Below are positions 5,251 through 5,711 of a stretch of 5,711 nucleotides of DNA, one piece after another; the stretch's first letter is position 1, and each line of letters begins with the position of its first letter. This stretch comes from Treponema sp. UBA4319 (GTDB lineage Bacteria; Spirochaetota; Spirochaetia; Treponematales; Treponemataceae), in NCBI GenBank assembly GCA_002393865.1, contig DGUD01000110.1:4708-10418 (forward strand), given 5' to 3'. A program made the position numbers and the translations under genes. Under the pieces are notes generated by a model, which did no database searches, was not told the DNA's origin, and saw nothing but the letters and a program-made list of their open reading frames with translations.

Positions 5251-5407
5251 CAGTGCCGCTGGCATCCGGGCAAGTCCGGCACATAGTAGACTTTTCTGGA
5301 GACCTCTGGGCTTCCGCACAAGCCTTGCATTTTTAATGCTTGCTGATCCGGGAGCAGAGCTTTCCGGGCAGCTTTATTTTATAGAAGAAAAATGAGGAAA
5401 ACAATCC
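5251..5407 (+). other. Remainder of the trpS upstream region, non-coding
   Basis: No supported gene lies here. Visible structure includes GTGCCG (5253-5258) pairing with CGGCAC (5277-5282), a small hairpin GCATT-TTT-AATGC (5327-5339), and three of the region's four TCCGGG words (5265, 5347, 5363; the fourth is at 5227). An AT-rich stretch (5373-5393) precedes trpS and could hold a second, weaker promoter, but I find no convincing -35/-10 pair there. The Shine-Dalgarno of trpS is at its right end. Confidence 0.5.
5394..5398 (+). promoter_or_regulatory. Ribosome binding site of trpS
   Basis: GAGGA lies about 9 bases before the ATG at 5408, slightly longer than ideal. It overlaps an upstream ATG (5392) that opens a seven-codon frame ending at a TGA (5413-5415) just inside trpS. 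Confidence 0.6.
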
Positions 5408-5711
5408 ATGCCTGAAGCAGATTTTGACGCGAACAAGACCTTTGCCGCTGCGGTGGAGCGCAGCAAGAAGCTGGAGGAGGATATCGTAAAGAACCCCAAG
5501 AAGTACCGTGTGCTCACCGGCGACCGTCCCACGGGGCGCCTGCACATCGGGCACTACTTCGGCTCGCTCAAGAACCGGGTGCGCCTTTCCCGGATGGGTG
5601 TGCCGACGATGATTCTCATCGCGGACTATCAGGTGCTGACCGACCACGACGCATATCAGGAAATCAGCCAGAACACCAAGCAGCTGGTCATCGACTACCT
5701 TGCCTGCGGCA
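5408..5711 (+). CDS. trpS: Tryptophanyl-tRNA synthetase, N-terminal part (partial at right edge)
   Basis: The 101 visible codons start a class Ic aminoacyl-tRNA synthetase that charges tRNA-Trp with tryptophan using ATP in the cytoplasm. The segment VLTGDRPTGRLHIGHYFGSL (35-54) contains the HIGH signature (H46-I-G-H49) in the context typical of TrpS, followed by KNRVRLSRMG and the active-site strand ILIADYQVLTD (69-79). The KMSKS loop and anticodon-binding region lie beyond the window. An N-terminal stretch of about 33 charged residues precedes the first Rossmann strand, longer than in compact TrpS proteins such as the Bacillus enzyme. The ATG at 5408 is supported by GAGGA upstream and by the absence of another in-frame start with a better site. 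The gene follows a long structured leader, which suggests control by attenuation or by a separate upstream small RNA. Confidence 0.93.
   Translation, partial: MPEADFDANKTFAAAVERSKKLEEDIVKNPKKYRVLTGDRPTGRLHIGHYFGSLKNRVRLSRMGVPTMILIADYQVLTDHDAYQEISQNTKQLVIDYLACG

Noticed and set aside
5143..5286. 47-codon plus-strand frame starting ATGCAC before trpS
   Set aside because: It runs through the promoter -10 box and the perfect P2 stem, has no Shine-Dalgarno, and shows no domain. It has a single Trp codon, which is not an attenuator pattern.
5174..5407. T-box riboswitch controlling trpS
   Set aside because: No AGGGTGGNACCGCG-type T-box sequence and no specifier-loop architecture. The element is not known to me from spirochaetes.

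Overview
The window looks like chromosomal DNA from a spirochaete, most likely a fairly GC-rich member of the Treponema group. The best evidence is the leftmost gene. Read on the minus strand, it encodes the N-terminal part of a Borrelia-type P83/100 antigen family protein, a family I associate almost entirely with spirochaetes. The other genes fit but are less diagnostic: a beta-propeller lipoprotein-like or periplasmic protein, an iron-sulfur m5U RNA methyltransferase, an S33-type alpha/beta hydrolase and tryptophanyl-tRNA synthetase. I cannot name the species.

Layout, left to right. Positions 1-811 (minus) hold the 5' part of the P83/100 family gene, which runs off the left edge. Positions 812-971 are intergenic and contain a perfect 10-bp hairpin, an interrupted palindrome and a TATAAT box facing the P83/100 gene. 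Positions 972-2855 (minus) encode an exported PQQ-like beta-propeller protein. It lies 18 bp downstream of the RNA methyltransferase gene at 2874-4133 (minus), so the two are probably one operon. Positions 4134-4181 are a very compact divergent promoter region. The hydrolase gene runs rightwards at 4182-5126. Positions 5127-5407 are non-coding and carry a promoter followed by a strongly predicted three-way-junction RNA ending in a T-run. trpS starts at 5408 and runs off the right edge.

Regulation is the most unusual part. The methyltransferase and hydrolase genes diverge from a 10-bp perfect inverted repeat, and each arm contains an extended -10 box (TGCTATACT). In both directions the predicted transcription start falls on or within about two bases of the ATG, and neither gene has a Shine-Dalgarno sequence, so both mRNAs are predicted to be leaderless. 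A third box of the same type (TGCTATTAT, with a good -35 TTGCCA) precedes the structured RNA upstream of trpS. That RNA may be a small RNA, a terminator/attenuator leader for trpS, or both; I could not match it to a known RNA family.

Functionally, the window combines two translation-related genes (RNA uridine methylation and tRNA-Trp charging) with two envelope or exported proteins and a lipid or ester hydrolase. No mobile element, CRISPR array, tRNA or rRNA gene was seen.
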